A DNA stretch of 56,341 nt from Pseudomonadota bacterium (lineage in GTDB: Bacteria; Pseudomonadota; Gammaproteobacteria; Pseudomonadales; Moraxellaceae). Under the pieces are notes generated by a model that saw only the letters and a list, made by a program, of their open reading frames with translations, ran no database searches and was not told where the DNA came from. Where the stretch lies: positions 1 through 56,341 of the forward strand of contig JAEWKT010000029.1 in assembly GCA_023393635.1 (NCBI GenBank), in the 5' to 3' direction. A program made the position numbers and the translations under genes. Below, piece after piece: positions 45,285 through 53,258 of the stretch; the first letter of the stretch is position 1, and every line of letters starts with the position of its first letter.

Positions 45285-45962
45285 ATGACAGCCTCTATTC
45301 GGGTACTTCCAGCTTTGTTATTAACCGCTGTTTTGGCAACCACCTTACCAGGGTGTGGCTATAACAACTTACAAGCCAAAGACGAAGCAGTGACTGCTAG
45401 CTGGTCTGAGGTGCTCAACCAATACCAACGCCGTGCCGACTTAGTACCTAATTTGGTCAACGTGGTTAAAGGCTATGCCAGCCATGAACAGCAAGTACTC
45501 ACCGATGTGACTCAAGCCCGTGCGCAAGTGGGCAGTATGCAAATTACTCCAGAGCTGGTCAATGATCCTGTGGCTTTTAAACGCTTTCAGGACGCACAAG
45601 GCCAACTAACCAGTGCCTTATCGCGTTTATTGGTCGTGACTGAAAACTACCCTAACCTAAAAGCCGATGCCTCGTTTCGGGATTTAAGCGCGCAGCTTGA
45701 AGGCACTGAAAACCGTATTACGGTAGCACGTAACCGTTATATTACTACCGTGCAGGATTACAACACCTATGTGCGTCAATTACCGCAATCAATTACTGCC
45801 AAAGTCATTGGCATGCAGCCCAAGCCAAACTTTACTGTAGCCAATGAAGTTGCCGTATCCACAGCACCCACTGTCAGCTTTGATACAGGCAATAACCCAT
45901 CCAATAATGCTAATACAAATTCCAGTAACCGCTCTGGCACTAATCAAGCCACCAGCCCTTAA
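45285..45962 (+). CDS. LemA family protein
   Basis: A 225-residue protein. The N-terminal hydrophobic segment ends in a lipobox-like LPGC (Cys24), so it may be a lipoprotein rather than the usual membrane-anchored form. The LemA core is clear: YNNLQAKDEAVTASWSEVLN, YQRRADLVPNLVNVVKGYA, a four-helix bundle to about 185; a Ser/Asn-rich tail follows. LemA function is not settled. It is coupled to two TPM-domain genes, a common LemA-TPM pairing. Confidence 0.88.
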   Translation: MTASIRVLPALLLTAVLATTLPGCGYNNLQAKDEAVTASWSEVLNQYQRRADLVPNLVNVVKGYASHEQQVLTDVTQARAQVGSMQITPELVNDPVAFKRFQDAQGQLTSALSRLLVVTENYPNLKADASFRDLSAQLEGTENRITVARNRYITTVQDYNTYVRQLPQSITAKVIGMQPKPNFTVANEVAVSTAPTVSFDTGNNPSNNANTNSSNRSGTNQATSP

Positions 45963-46007
45963 CCGCAGGTACTTGAATTACACTCATAAGTGGACGAAGA
46001 AAACCCT

Positions 46008-47174
46008 ATGCAGCGTCTGGCGTTATTTAAACCAAATAAACAATCTATAGGATTTAATATTCTACTGACGCTGCTTGTTTTATTATTCACTTTACAACCA
46101 CTTTATGCTGAAACAACGGCACAAGCCACCAGTACCAATTATGCAGAAAATGCAGATAGCTTGGGTGAAACAGCGGTTATTTTAAATCAAACCAAGCAAG
46201 CCACAGGGGCTGCATTACAAGGCTTAGGCAAAGCCATTGCACCGCAACCCAATTCAGATAGTGCAGGGAATGCAAGCGTAAATCCAGGCATAGATACTGC
46301 TCAAACACCGACACAGTCCACCCCATCAAGACCGCAGCCTGACCCTAATATTATTCAAGCCACGCTGCCTGATTTAAACAGCCCTATCATTGATCAGGCC
46401 AATTTACTCAGTAGTAACCAGCAACAGGCTTTAAGCCAGCAGATACTCGATATATATCAGGCAGGCCGTGCGCAAATTGGTTTAATTATATTGCCCAGCA
46501 CTGGCCAGGAGCCTATTTTTGATTATGCCACCCGTGCATTTAGCGCATGGAAGCTGGGCCAGCAAAAAGTTGATAATGGCTTACTGATCGTGGTGGCTGT
46601 CAACGATCACAATATTCAGATACTGACGGGCTATGGCTTAGAGGGTGTATTACCAGACGTGGTGCTTAAGCGTATTATTGAGGAACAAATCACGCCACAG
46701 TTTCGCCAAAATAACTATGCCCAAGGTTTAAATGCTGGCTTGCAAAAAATTGACAGTATTTTACAGCTTGATCCTGAAGTGGCCAAAAACAGTGCCGAGC
46801 AATTAAAGCGGCAACAACAAGCCGCAGCGCAGCAGCAGGCAACCATGCAAAATAGCCTGATTATTTTAGTGATACTGTGCTTGGGTGGCATGTTTGCCGC
46901 CTTATTTTTGGGCAAATCCTTAAGTGCCAGTATTGCAGGTGCGGTAGGCATTGGCTGGGGCTTAAGTAGCGGTCTTGGTTTAATTGGCAGCTTGTTGCTG
47001 GGCGGCGGTGTGTTCTTCTTGCTGATTAGTTCTATTGCGCAACTGATTTTATACAGCTTTATGCGCGGTGGTGGCGGATTTGGCAGCGGTGGCCGAGGCG
47101 GCGGTTTTGGTGGGGGAGGCTATCGCGGTGGTGGCGGTGGATTTGGCGGCGGGGGAGCATCAGGCTCATGGTAG
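46008..47174 (+). CDS. TPM domain protein with glycine-rich C-terminus (YgcG-like)
   Basis: A 388-residue exported protein: signal peptide (about 1-30), a low-complexity linker, a TPM domain (about 125-255; IIDQANLLSS and IQILTGYGLEGVLPDV), membrane spans (about 285-345) and a Gly-rich tail (GGGGFGSGGRGG pattern). The Gly-rich end is a usual feature of YgcG-type TPM proteins paired with LemA. The ATG at 46008 starts the signal peptide; a GTG at 45990 is in frame. The stop overlaps the next TPM gene by 7 bp. Confidence 0.87.
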   Translation: MQRLALFKPNKQSIGFNILLTLLVLLFTLQPLYAETTAQATSTNYAENADSLGETAVILNQTKQATGAALQGLGKAIAPQPNSDSAGNASVNPGIDTAQTPTQSTPSRPQPDPNIIQATLPDLNSPIIDQANLLSSNQQQALSQQILDIYQAGRAQIGLIILPSTGQEPIFDYATRAFSAWKLGQQKVDNGLLIVVAVNDHNIQILTGYGLEGVLPDVVLKRIIEEQITPQFRQNNYAQGLNAGLQKIDSILQLDPEVAKNSAEQLKRQQQAAAQQQATMQNSLIILVILCLGGMFAALFLGKSLSASIAGAVGIGWGLSSGLGLIGSLLLGGGVFFLLISSIAQLILYSFMRGGGGFGSGGRGGGFGGGGYRGGGGGFGGGGASGSW

Positions 47175-47737
47175 ATGATACAGATTTAATGGCAACCCAT
47201 GCCAAACTTACAGAACATGCCATGCAACAACGGCATACAGTGAATATTAGTCGCTGGCTTCGGCATTTCTTATACATGCCGTGGCGCACACGCTATTGTT
47301 TTAATGAACAAGCCCGTAACCAAATTACACAGGCTGTGCAGCACGCTGAACAAGGCCATAGTGGTGAAATTCAAGTGATTATTGAAGGTCATTTGCCATT
47401 GCCCATCGCGTGGCGCGGTAGCTGTTCATTGCGCGCCAAACAACTGTTTGCCGAATATGGCGTATGGGATACCGCTTATAATAGTGGCATTTTGCTGTAC
47501 ATTAATTTATGCGAGCGCAGTGTGGACATATTGGCGGATCGTGGTATCCATGCTTTTGTGACAACTGAGCATTGGCAAAGCATTTGTAGCCACATTACCC
47601 AGCATCTCGCGCAGGATAAATATCTGGATGGCGTACTGGCTGGTATCCAGCACATTGGCGCAACCCTTGAGCAGTTTTATGATCAGCAGTTAAAAGATGT
47701 AGGCAATGAATTGGGTGATGGTGCGGTGTTTTTATAG
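47168..47737 (+). CDS. TPM domain protein, short form
   Basis: A 189-residue protein with a TPM domain (about 50-175; HSGEIQVIIEGHLP, GILLYINLCERSVDILADRG) but no signal peptide or membrane span, so it is probably cytoplasmic or peripheral. It overlaps the upstream TPM gene by 7 bp and completes a lemA-TPM-TPM operon. Its last 107 bp recur at 50499-50605 with only five differences. That second copy marks the far side of the DUF3800-hipA-HTH segment, so this 3' end may itself have been replaced by incoming DNA. Confidence 0.83.
   Translation: MVDDTDLMATHAKLTEHAMQQRHTVNISRWLRHFLYMPWRTRYCFNEQARNQITQAVQHAEQGHSGEIQVIIEGHLPLPIAWRGSCSLRAKQLFAEYGVWDTAYNSGILLYINLCERSVDILADRGIHAFVTTEHWQSICSHITQHLAQDKYLDGVLAGIQHIGATLEQFYDQQLKDVGNELGDGAVFL
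47630..47736 (+). repeat. Left copy of the 107-bp direct repeat (3' end of the short TPM gene)
   Basis: From GGCGTACTGGCTGG to the last A of the stop region, this stretch matches 50499-50605 at 102 of 107 positions by hand alignment. It is the functional 3' end of the TPM gene. The repeat offset is 2869 bp. Confidence 0.93.
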
Positions 47738-47776
47738 AATGTATTAAAGTATTAAAAATTTATTAAGGAAGCTTTC

Positions 47777-48538
47777 TTGAATTCGAATTTTAGCGACTAC
47801 ATTGTCTATGTGGATGAAAGTGGGGATCATGCTTTGCAGAATATTAATGCGAATTATCCTGTTTTCGTGCTCGCATTTTGTATTTTTCACAAGCGATATT
47901 ATGCAGATACTGTCATTACTGCCTTGCAAAAACTCAAATTCAAATATTTTGGACATGATATCGTTATTTTCCATGAACGTGAGATTAGAAAGGAAATAGA
48001 TCCATTTAACATTTTTAGAAATAAGGCAGCTCATCAATTGTTTATGGCTGACTTAACACAACTTATTACAGCCCATAATTTTATTTTAATTAGTTGTGTT
48101 ATAGATAAGCAAAAACTTATTCAAAAATATCAGCAAGCTGAAAATCCTTATCATTTAGCTTTAGGGATGTGCCTAGAAAATCTTTATAGTTTTCTAAAGG
48201 AAAAAAATCAAGAAGATAAAATAACTCATATTGTTGTTGAGCGAAGGGGAAAGAAAGAAGATAACGAACTGGAACTAGAGTTTAGACGCGTATGTGACGG
48301 TGCAAACTGGTTTAATCAAAAATTACCCTTTCAAATACAATTTGCGGATAAAAAAACTAACTCTGCGGGACTACAATTGGCTGATTTGGTGGCTAGACCA
48401 ATTGGCGTACACGTAATTAAACCAGAACAACCCAACCGTGCTTTCAATATATTAGAAGAAAAGTTTTATTGTAAAGGTGGCCGAAAGGCGCTAGGAACAG
48501 ATTATGATGGCTTGGGATTGAAGTGTTTTCCAGGCTAA
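47777..48538 (+). CDS. DUF3800 domain protein
   Basis: A 253-residue protein. The N-terminal YVDESGDH and the late KTNSAGLQLADLVARPIG motifs are the hallmark of DUF3800, an RNase H-like fold family common on mobile and defence islands, of unproven function. The start is TTG at 47777 with AAGGAA 6-7 nt upstream. Codon use is visibly richer in A and T than in the lemA-TPM genes before it. It begins 40 bp after the TPM stop and lies inside the segment bounded by the 107-bp repeats. Partner genes that would define a system are not evident, apart from the hipA pair 363 bp on. Confidence 0.85.
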   Translation: MNSNFSDYIVYVDESGDHALQNINANYPVFVLAFCIFHKRYYADTVITALQKLKFKYFGHDIVIFHEREIRKEIDPFNIFRNKAAHQLFMADLTQLITAHNFILISCVIDKQKLIQKYQQAENPYHLALGMCLENLYSFLKEKNQEDKITHIVVERRGKKEDNELELEFRRVCDGANWFNQKLPFQIQFADKKTNSAGLQLADLVARPIGVHVIKPEQPNRAFNILEEKFYCKGGRKALGTDYDGLGLKCFPG

Positions 48539-48901
48539 AATCTATTAATAAGGCCACAAAAAGCGAAAAGCCTCGATGTACTCACCGAGGCTATGGCGCC
48601 GACTGGGAAGCTCCCTGTCCATTTATAGCGCAATGGTAGCCTAGTTTTTATAGGATACACAAGCAAAAATTACTAAACAGAAACAGGATTATAAAGGTAT
48701 AAATAAACTTATATCTATTTGAAAGAGCTATATAGCAATAAGCTGGCTGGGCAGTGTTTTTGTAAGGGCATTTAACACTGAGGAAATGGATCGGATTTAC
48801 TATCTATGAGTCTTATTGTTTTGGTTAAAACAAATACAAATAACTATTAAAATAGGATACTATAAGCTAAATGCGCTTTATTTAACCATTAAAATAGATA
48901 T
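48539..48901. other. 363-bp gap with hairpins between DUF3800 and hipA
   Basis: No gene is seen. AGCCTCG (48569-48575) pairs with CGAGGCT (48586-48592); T's follow on the minus side, so it looks like a terminator for minus-strand transcripts although no such gene precedes it. GGGA/TCCC (48605-48615) makes a second small hairpin. The remainder is A/T-rich and must hold the hipA promoter; no clear hexamers were found. Confidence 0.5.
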
Positions 48902-50191
48902 ATGAAAAATTTTTGTACAGTACAGTTATTTAAAAACCAGCAATGGCAAGATGCTGCCATTGTGGAATTATTAGGTGATGTTTCTCAAGGCTGGCAGGCA
49001 GCAACCCGCACTGATTATCTACTCGACTATGCGTTAGATGAGCTATACCGTCAGGATGCTGCTGCAATTAGCTGGGCATTGCCAGTAAATGTAGATAGCT
49101 ATCACTATAAAACCTGGCCGCCATTTTTAATGGATTTATTGCCACAAGGTTATGGCCGTCTGGAATTGCTCAAACATCTGGAGTTCCCTGAACTCACTGA
49201 ACAGTCGGCAGACTGGTCTTTATTGATGGCTGGTGCTGCTAATCCAATTGGTCACTTACGCATTAAAGAAGCGAGTAAGCAGCAAAAGCAACATAAGCAA
49301 TCAGCACCTCAAGGCTTTAGTAAGGCAGAGATTATTGCGCGTGGCGAAAAATTTATTGAAAGCTTGGCCAGTTACGGCTTATTTGTTTCAGGTTCTTCAG
49401 GGGTGCAGGGTGAATGGCCAAAGTTGCTACTTACAGAAGCACAAGATGGCCTATTTTATCTGGATCACAGTTTGTCAGATGTTCAGGCCAAACAGCACTG
49501 GCTAGTTAAATTTGGCCGTGGTACTGATCCGCAACTGGCGAAAATTCTTAAGCATGAAGCTGTATATATGCAGTTGGCCAGATTTTTGGGCTTACGGGTA
49601 CATGGTACTTTGGAGTTGTATGATCGAACTCTATTTATTCCACGCTTTGATCGAACAGTCACACCACTGGGAGTAGTGCGGCATGCGCAGGAAAGCCTTG
49701 CTGTCTTGTGTGATAAGGCTGGTTTTGGCGTACGGCTGAGCCATAATGAAATCTGTCAGGTTTTGGCTAAAGCATGTACCCATCCTGAACAGGAAATCAT
49801 TGAGTATATTAAGCGAGATATTGCCAATGTTGCCTTGGGCAATAAGGATAATCACACCCGTAACACTGCCATTACCCGAGGCTGGAGTGGCGAAATCAGG
49901 CTCACCCCGTTATTTGATTTTGTACCCATGTGGCTGCATCCAGAAGGCATTGCTCGTACCACTCGCTGGGCCATTAATGATGGCGGTGCGCCCAACTGGA
50001 AATCTGTAATTGAGCAAGTGGTTGAAGTGACGGGCTTAAAAAAACAATTAATTGAGATGGCCTTAAAACAAAGCCTACCTTTATATCAGCAGCTTGAAGC
50101 GCAAATGCGCTATGAACAGGTAGATGAGGAAATCATTGCAAATAGCCGTCATCGAATTGCCAATATTTGCCAGCAGTTGGCCGCGCTATAA
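48902..50191 (+). CDS. HipA family serine/threonine kinase toxin
   Basis: A 429-residue HipA-like kinase. An N-terminal HipA-N1-type region is followed by the ATP loop SGSSGVQGEWPKLLL (about 163-177), LVKFGRGTD, the catalytic NVALGNKDNHTRN (Asp and Asn near 313-318) and the metal-binding LFDFVPM (Asp near 340). HipA kinases phosphorylate targets such as glutamyl-tRNA synthetase and cause growth arrest. An HTH gene follows 26 bp on, the reverse of the classic hipB-hipA order. The ribosome site is weak. Whether it is an active toxin cannot be told from sequence. Confidence 0.87.
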   Translation: MKNFCTVQLFKNQQWQDAAIVELLGDVSQGWQAATRTDYLLDYALDELYRQDAAAISWALPVNVDSYHYKTWPPFLMDLLPQGYGRLELLKHLEFPELTEQSADWSLLMAGAANPIGHLRIKEASKQQKQHKQSAPQGFSKAEIIARGEKFIESLASYGLFVSGSSGVQGEWPKLLLTEAQDGLFYLDHSLSDVQAKQHWLVKFGRGTDPQLAKILKHEAVYMQLARFLGLRVHGTLELYDRTLFIPRFDRTVTPLGVVRHAQESLAVLCDKAGFGVRLSHNEICQVLAKACTHPEQEIIEYIKRDIANVALGNKDNHTRNTAITRGWSGEIRLTPLFDFVPMWLHPEGIARTTRWAINDGGAPNWKSVIEQVVEVTGLKKQLIEMALKQSLPLYQQLEAQMRYEQVDEEIIANSRHRIANICQQLAAL

Positions 50192-50217
50192 TAGACGATC
50201 AGAATAAGGATACTTTA

Positions 50218-50499
50218 ATGGATAAACGCTTTAATCCGCTTGCACCACAAGAGCAAATTCAAAAGCGTCAACAGGTAATCAGTACAATAATGCAAAACCC
50301 TGACTGGAGTATTAGCCAGATTAGTCGCTATATCCGTACCGAGCTGCGTTTAACGCTGCCAGAAATGGCAAAAATTTGTAAAGTATCTATTCAAACGCTA
50401 CAAAATATTGAGGCAGAACAAGGCAATCCAACCCTGCAAACGGTTGAAAAAATACTTAATCCTTTTGGTTTTAAATTGCAAGTAGTACGAAGAGCTTAG
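50218..50499 (+). CDS. HTH (XRE-type) putative HipB-like antitoxin
   Basis: A 93-residue protein with an XRE-type helix-turn-helix in its C-terminal half (LTLPEMAKICKVSIQTLQNIE, about 47-68) and an N-terminal helical arm. AAGGA lies 8 nt before the ATG at 50218, chosen over the upstream TTG in frame. As the gene directly after the HipA kinase it is the likely antitoxin and autorepressor. Its stop codon TAG ends on the first base of the right copy of the 107-bp repeat, so the cargo boundary coincides with the gene end. Confidence 0.83.
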   Translation: MDKRFNPLAPQEQIQKRQQVISTIMQNPDWSISQISRYIRTELRLTLPEMAKICKVSIQTLQNIEAEQGNPTLQTVEKILNPFGFKLQVVRRA

Positions 50500-50606
50500 G
50501 CGTACTGGCTGGTATCCAGCATATTGGCGCAGCCCTTGAGCAGTTTTATGATCAACAGTTAAAAGATGTGGGCAATGAATTGGGTGATGGTACGGTGTTT
50601 TTATAA
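50499..50606 (+). pseudogene. Right copy of the 107-bp repeat: detached 3' end of the TPM gene
   Basis: This is the tail of a TPM gene without its front. It still reads in frame to TAA and encodes GVLAGIQHIGAALEQFYDQQ and onward to VFL. Against the intact gene there are five differences in 107 bp, plus TAG to TAA. Three are silent, two change Thr to Ala or Ala to Thr. That pattern is of two alleles rather than of neutral decay. It directly abuts the HTH gene stop. Confidence 0.92.
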
Positions 50607-50938
50607 ATTTGGAGCTGCTATACAAATTGGCTGAGGGTATTAAAACTAATTTAAAGTAAACCAGTTTTTCTTTAAAATTGAGATAGTGCTATTATAGGTT
50701 ACTTAGATATTTAATGAGCTGACCAAAAATGTCACTTTCTTACTTTTTGTTGGTTACCTTAAAAAAACCAAACCGTGATTGAGTTGACACAACTTTGGCA
50801 ATTTCCAGTTTTTTTTAAGTTGCTTAATTGTTAATCTTGCGTTGGCACACATAATGCAATATAACTGCGTGTGTGTGATTGCATTAGCGGACTTCATAAC
50901 CGCGAGTGATAACAACTTTGTATTCCCAGGAGAATTTT
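50607..50938 (+). other. 332-bp region upstream of pilA
   Basis: No gene is seen. It is A/T-rich and includes an inverted pair TTTAAAG/CTTTAAA (50650-50676). Its right end holds the sigma-54-type promoter described separately and the pilA leader. Confidence 0.6.
50842..50858 (+). promoter_or_regulatory. Sigma-54 (RpoN) promoter of pilA
   Basis: TTGGCACACATAATGCA holds the -24 GG (50844-50845) and -12 GC (50856-50857) with exactly 10 bases between, plus the flanking TGGCAC and TGCA. It lies about 80 bp before the pilA ATG. In Pseudomonas, PilS/PilR drives pilA from such a promoter; the activator genes are not in this window. Confidence 0.85.
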
Positions 50939-51448
50939 ATGAACGCACAAAAGGGTTTTACCTTAATTGAGTTGATGATCGTTGTAGCGATCATTGGTAT
51001 TTTGGCTGCAATCGCGATTCCTGCTTATCAGGATTATACCGTTCGCTCTCAAGTGACCGAAGGTTTGAATATGGCAGGTGGTGTTAAGGCAGCTGTGAAT
51101 GACTTCTATACTGATACAGGAGATTGGCCAGCTGACATTCAAGCAGCAGTTTGTGGTGCGAATGCTACAACTGCTTGTGCAGGTGGAACGTCAACTGATT
51201 ATAAAGGTAATTATGTATCAGAAATTGCCGTCGATAATGGTGGTATTAACGTTACCTATGGTAACAAGGCTAACTCATCTGCCTTGGCAGGCCAAATTTT
51301 ATCACTAGTTCCTGGTGTTGATGCAGCTAAGAACGTAACTTGGATCTGTGGACTGGCCGCGACGCCTTCAGGTGTAACTGCCGCTGCTAACGCTACCAAT
51401 GCTACCGACATTGATCCTAAATATCTTCCTGGATCATGTAAAAACTAA
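50939..51448 (+). CDS. pilA: Type IV major pilin
   Basis: A 169-residue prepilin. The leader MNAQKG is cut by PilD before Phe, followed by the classic FTLIELMIVVAIIGILAAIA with the conserved Glu5. The globular part has four cysteines (72, 80, 137, 167); the last pair bounds a C-terminal loop. AGGAG lies 7 nt before the ATG at 50939; the frame upstream to 50906 is leader. The protein ends in Lys-Asn, not Ser, so the TfpO-type C-terminal serine glycosylation site is absent. The gene has its own terminator and is followed by tfpZ. Confidence 0.95.
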   Translation: MNAQKGFTLIELMIVVAIIGILAAIAIPAYQDYTVRSQVTEGLNMAGGVKAAVNDFYTDTGDWPADIQAAVCGANATTACAGGTSTDYKGNYVSEIAVDNGGINVTYGNKANSSALAGQILSLVPGVDAAKNVTWICGLAATPSGVTAAANATNATDIDPKYLPGSCKN

Positions 51449-51463
51449 GTAAATTAGTACATT

Positions 51464-51490
51464 AAAAGGCTGGCTTATGGCCAGTCTTTT
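51464..51490 (+). terminator. Terminator after pilA
   Basis: AAAAGGCTGGC (51464-51474) and GCCAGTCTTTT (51480-51490) pair with one mismatch and end in T's, 15 bp after the pilA stop. Strong pilA expression would thus be separated from tfpZ. Confidence 0.82.
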
Positions 51491-51754
51491 ACATCAAAAT
51501 AAAAATTCATAATATAAAAGATAATTTTAGTGCCAAGCTAATAATCATATTTGAATATAAATTGTTTTGATACAGAGTTAGAGTCAAATGTTTCCTAGGT
51601 TATAGTCGAAACGATGAGTTAATTGGTGGAGTTTGTAATCTAAAAATTTCAATAAAAAATTTATTGTTAGCACTAGAATTTATAATATTAGAATACTTGA
51701 TTATTGGTTAGTATTTTTAGTCAATACGGTCAAACAAAATATATTGGGTATATG

Positions 51755-52483
51755 ATGAAACGTCTCAAGTTTTTCCTAAGCCATCTTGCTATCTCCGCCA
51801 TTATTGCGTTATTGGCAGTAATCGCAGTATTTTGCTTTTGGTATCCATCACCACTAGCCAAAGCAGTTGGTGTAACGCATATTTTTTTAATGCTATTAGC
51901 CATAGATGTGATTATTGGGCCAGTGTTAGGTTTTCTTGTTTATAAACAAGGCAAAAAAAGCCTAAAAATGGACTTAGGCATTATTATTTTAATTCAATTA
52001 GCCGCTTTGTTTTATGGCATCTATAGCATTTTTGAAGGCCGCCCTGCATGGCTGGTTTATAATGTAGACCGTTTTGAGCTGGTGCGTAATAATGAAATTG
52101 TTGAGGAAAACATAGAAAAAGCTCTGCCGCAATATCAGCAGCCGTCATGGTTAAAGCCGCAATACGTGGCGGTAGAGTTTGCCAAGGATACCAAGCAACG
52201 TAATGATGACATGTTTGCCGAAGTGTTAGGCGGTGTTTCACTCGCACAGCGTCCTGAACGTTATGTGCCTACACAACAAGCTAAACAGCAAATACAACAG
52301 CGCGGCCAGCCTTTAAATGCCCTTGAACAGTTTAATGATAAAACCACGGTACAGACAGTTTTACAGCAATACCCACAAGCCAGCGCATGGGTTCCATTAA
52401 AAGCCAATACTGTAGATATGGTTGTGTTGTTAGATAAATCAGGGCAGGTAGTGAGTGTGGTGGATTTAAGGCCTTGGGGTTAG
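51755..52483 (+). CDS. tfpZ: TfpX/TfpZ family type IV pilin accessory protein
   Basis: A 242-residue membrane protein with about three N-terminal spans (about 5-30, 38-60, 70-90) and a periplasmic C-terminal domain ending VSVVDLRPWG. This is the TfpX/TfpZ family, whose members sit next to pilA, match particular pilin types and aid their surface display. The start is one of two adjacent ATGs (51752 or 51755); 51755 gives the usual MKRLKFFLSHL. About 260 bp of A/T-rich DNA separates it from the pilA terminator. Only 2 bp separate its stop from the end of the convergent hepT, and a broken copy of its 3' end lies 970 bp further right. Confidence 0.85.
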   Translation: MKRLKFFLSHLAISAIIALLAVIAVFCFWYPSPLAKAVGVTHIFLMLLAIDVIIGPVLGFLVYKQGKKSLKMDLGIIILIQLAALFYGIYSIFEGRPAWLVYNVDRFELVRNNEIVEENIEKALPQYQQPSWLKPQYVAVEFAKDTKQRNDDMFAEVLGGVSLAQRPERYVPTQQAKQQIQQRGQPLNALEQFNDKTTVQTVLQQYPQASAWVPLKANTVDMVVLLDKSGQVVSVVDLRPWG

Positions 52484-52485
52484 CT

Positions 52486-52845
52486 CTATAATTTAGTTTC
52501 TGATAGCAAGGGACTAATTTGTAAGATCAATTTTGGGAGTGCGCTTTGGATTGTTTCCCAAACTACAGTAAGGTTAATATCAAAATAACCATGCGCGATG
52601 CGATTGCGCATACCACGCATGCCGTGCCATGCAATTTCATGGTGTATTATAGTAAATGGTTGGTATTTATCCATAATTTTAGTTGCAGCTTCACCAATAA
52701 TAATGAGATTGAGGATCACCGCTTGTTGGGTACGGGTATCTCCAATAAAATCATCTAACTGATATCCATCAGTATAAACAAGGACATTTTGCGCTGCTTC
52801 TAAAATATGCTCAAGATAATCCTGCAAACGCTCAGGGTGCCTCAT
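52486..52845 (-). CDS. hepT: HepT-like HEPN toxin (DUF86)
   Basis: A 119-residue HEPN domain protein with the RNase motif R80-x4-H85-x-Y87 (MRNRIAHGY). HepT toxins cleave RNA and are neutralised when the MntA partner adds AMP to the tyrosine of this motif. It follows mntA with a 4-bp overlap (ATGA). Its stop lies 2 bp from the tfpZ stop (convergent). Confidence 0.92.
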   Translation of the reverse strand: MRHPERLQDYLEHILEAAQNVLVYTDGYQLDDFIGDTRTQQAVILNLIIIGEAATKIMDKYQPFTIIHHEIAWHGMRGMRNRIAHGYFDINLTVVWETIQSALPKLILQISPLLSETKL

Positions 52846-53132
52846 ATTGCTTGGGCTTCAAGCAGAACTTGATGTCTAAACTTAACAGGCAAGTCCTCTG
52901 GGGTTAATAAATCTACAGGGTGCCGCAATAGCTGCTCTAGCTCTTGCTGCAACGCACCAAGATCAAACAGTGTGGTGCTTGGAGAAGCATCAACCAAAAC
53001 ATCGATATCGCTGCTATCAGTGTTTTCGTATTTTAGTACCGAGCCAAATAAACGGGGATTGCTCGAACCATACTTTGATACAAGCTGCCTAATCGCATCT
53101 GCTTGCATCTTTACCAGATCTAAAGTGCGCAT
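52842..53132 (-). CDS. mntA: MntA-like minimal nucleotidyltransferase antitoxin
   Basis: A 96-residue nucleotidyltransferase with the complete GSx10DxD motif (G30-S31, D42-x-D44 in LFGSV and SDIDVLVD). MntA silences HepT by AMPylation. The start at 53132 follows an AGAGGGG ribosome site; the frame stays open 31 codons further up but without support, and family members are about 100 residues long. The pair is most likely an active type VII toxin-antitoxin module. Confidence 0.9.
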   Translation of the reverse strand: MRTLDLVKMQADAIRQLVSKYGSSNPRLFGSVLKYENTDSSDIDVLVDASPSTTLFDLGALQQELEQLLRHPVDLLTPEDLPVKFRHQVLLEAQAI

Positions 53133-53258
53133 GAGCCCCTCTTTTTTATCTTGTGCATCCCTGATTATTGATAATTTTTGCAGAGGATGCAAGAAGGCGG
53201 AGCTTTTGTACGTAGTCTTTTGCAATACAGTTGTGTCATTTGAGCAAATTTAGACTGA

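Noticed and set aside
48626..48640. TAGCGCAATGGTAGC, resembling a tRNA D-arm (box A)
   Set aside because: The D stem does not close and no anticodon or T arm follows, so it is neither a tRNA nor a clear tRNA fragment.
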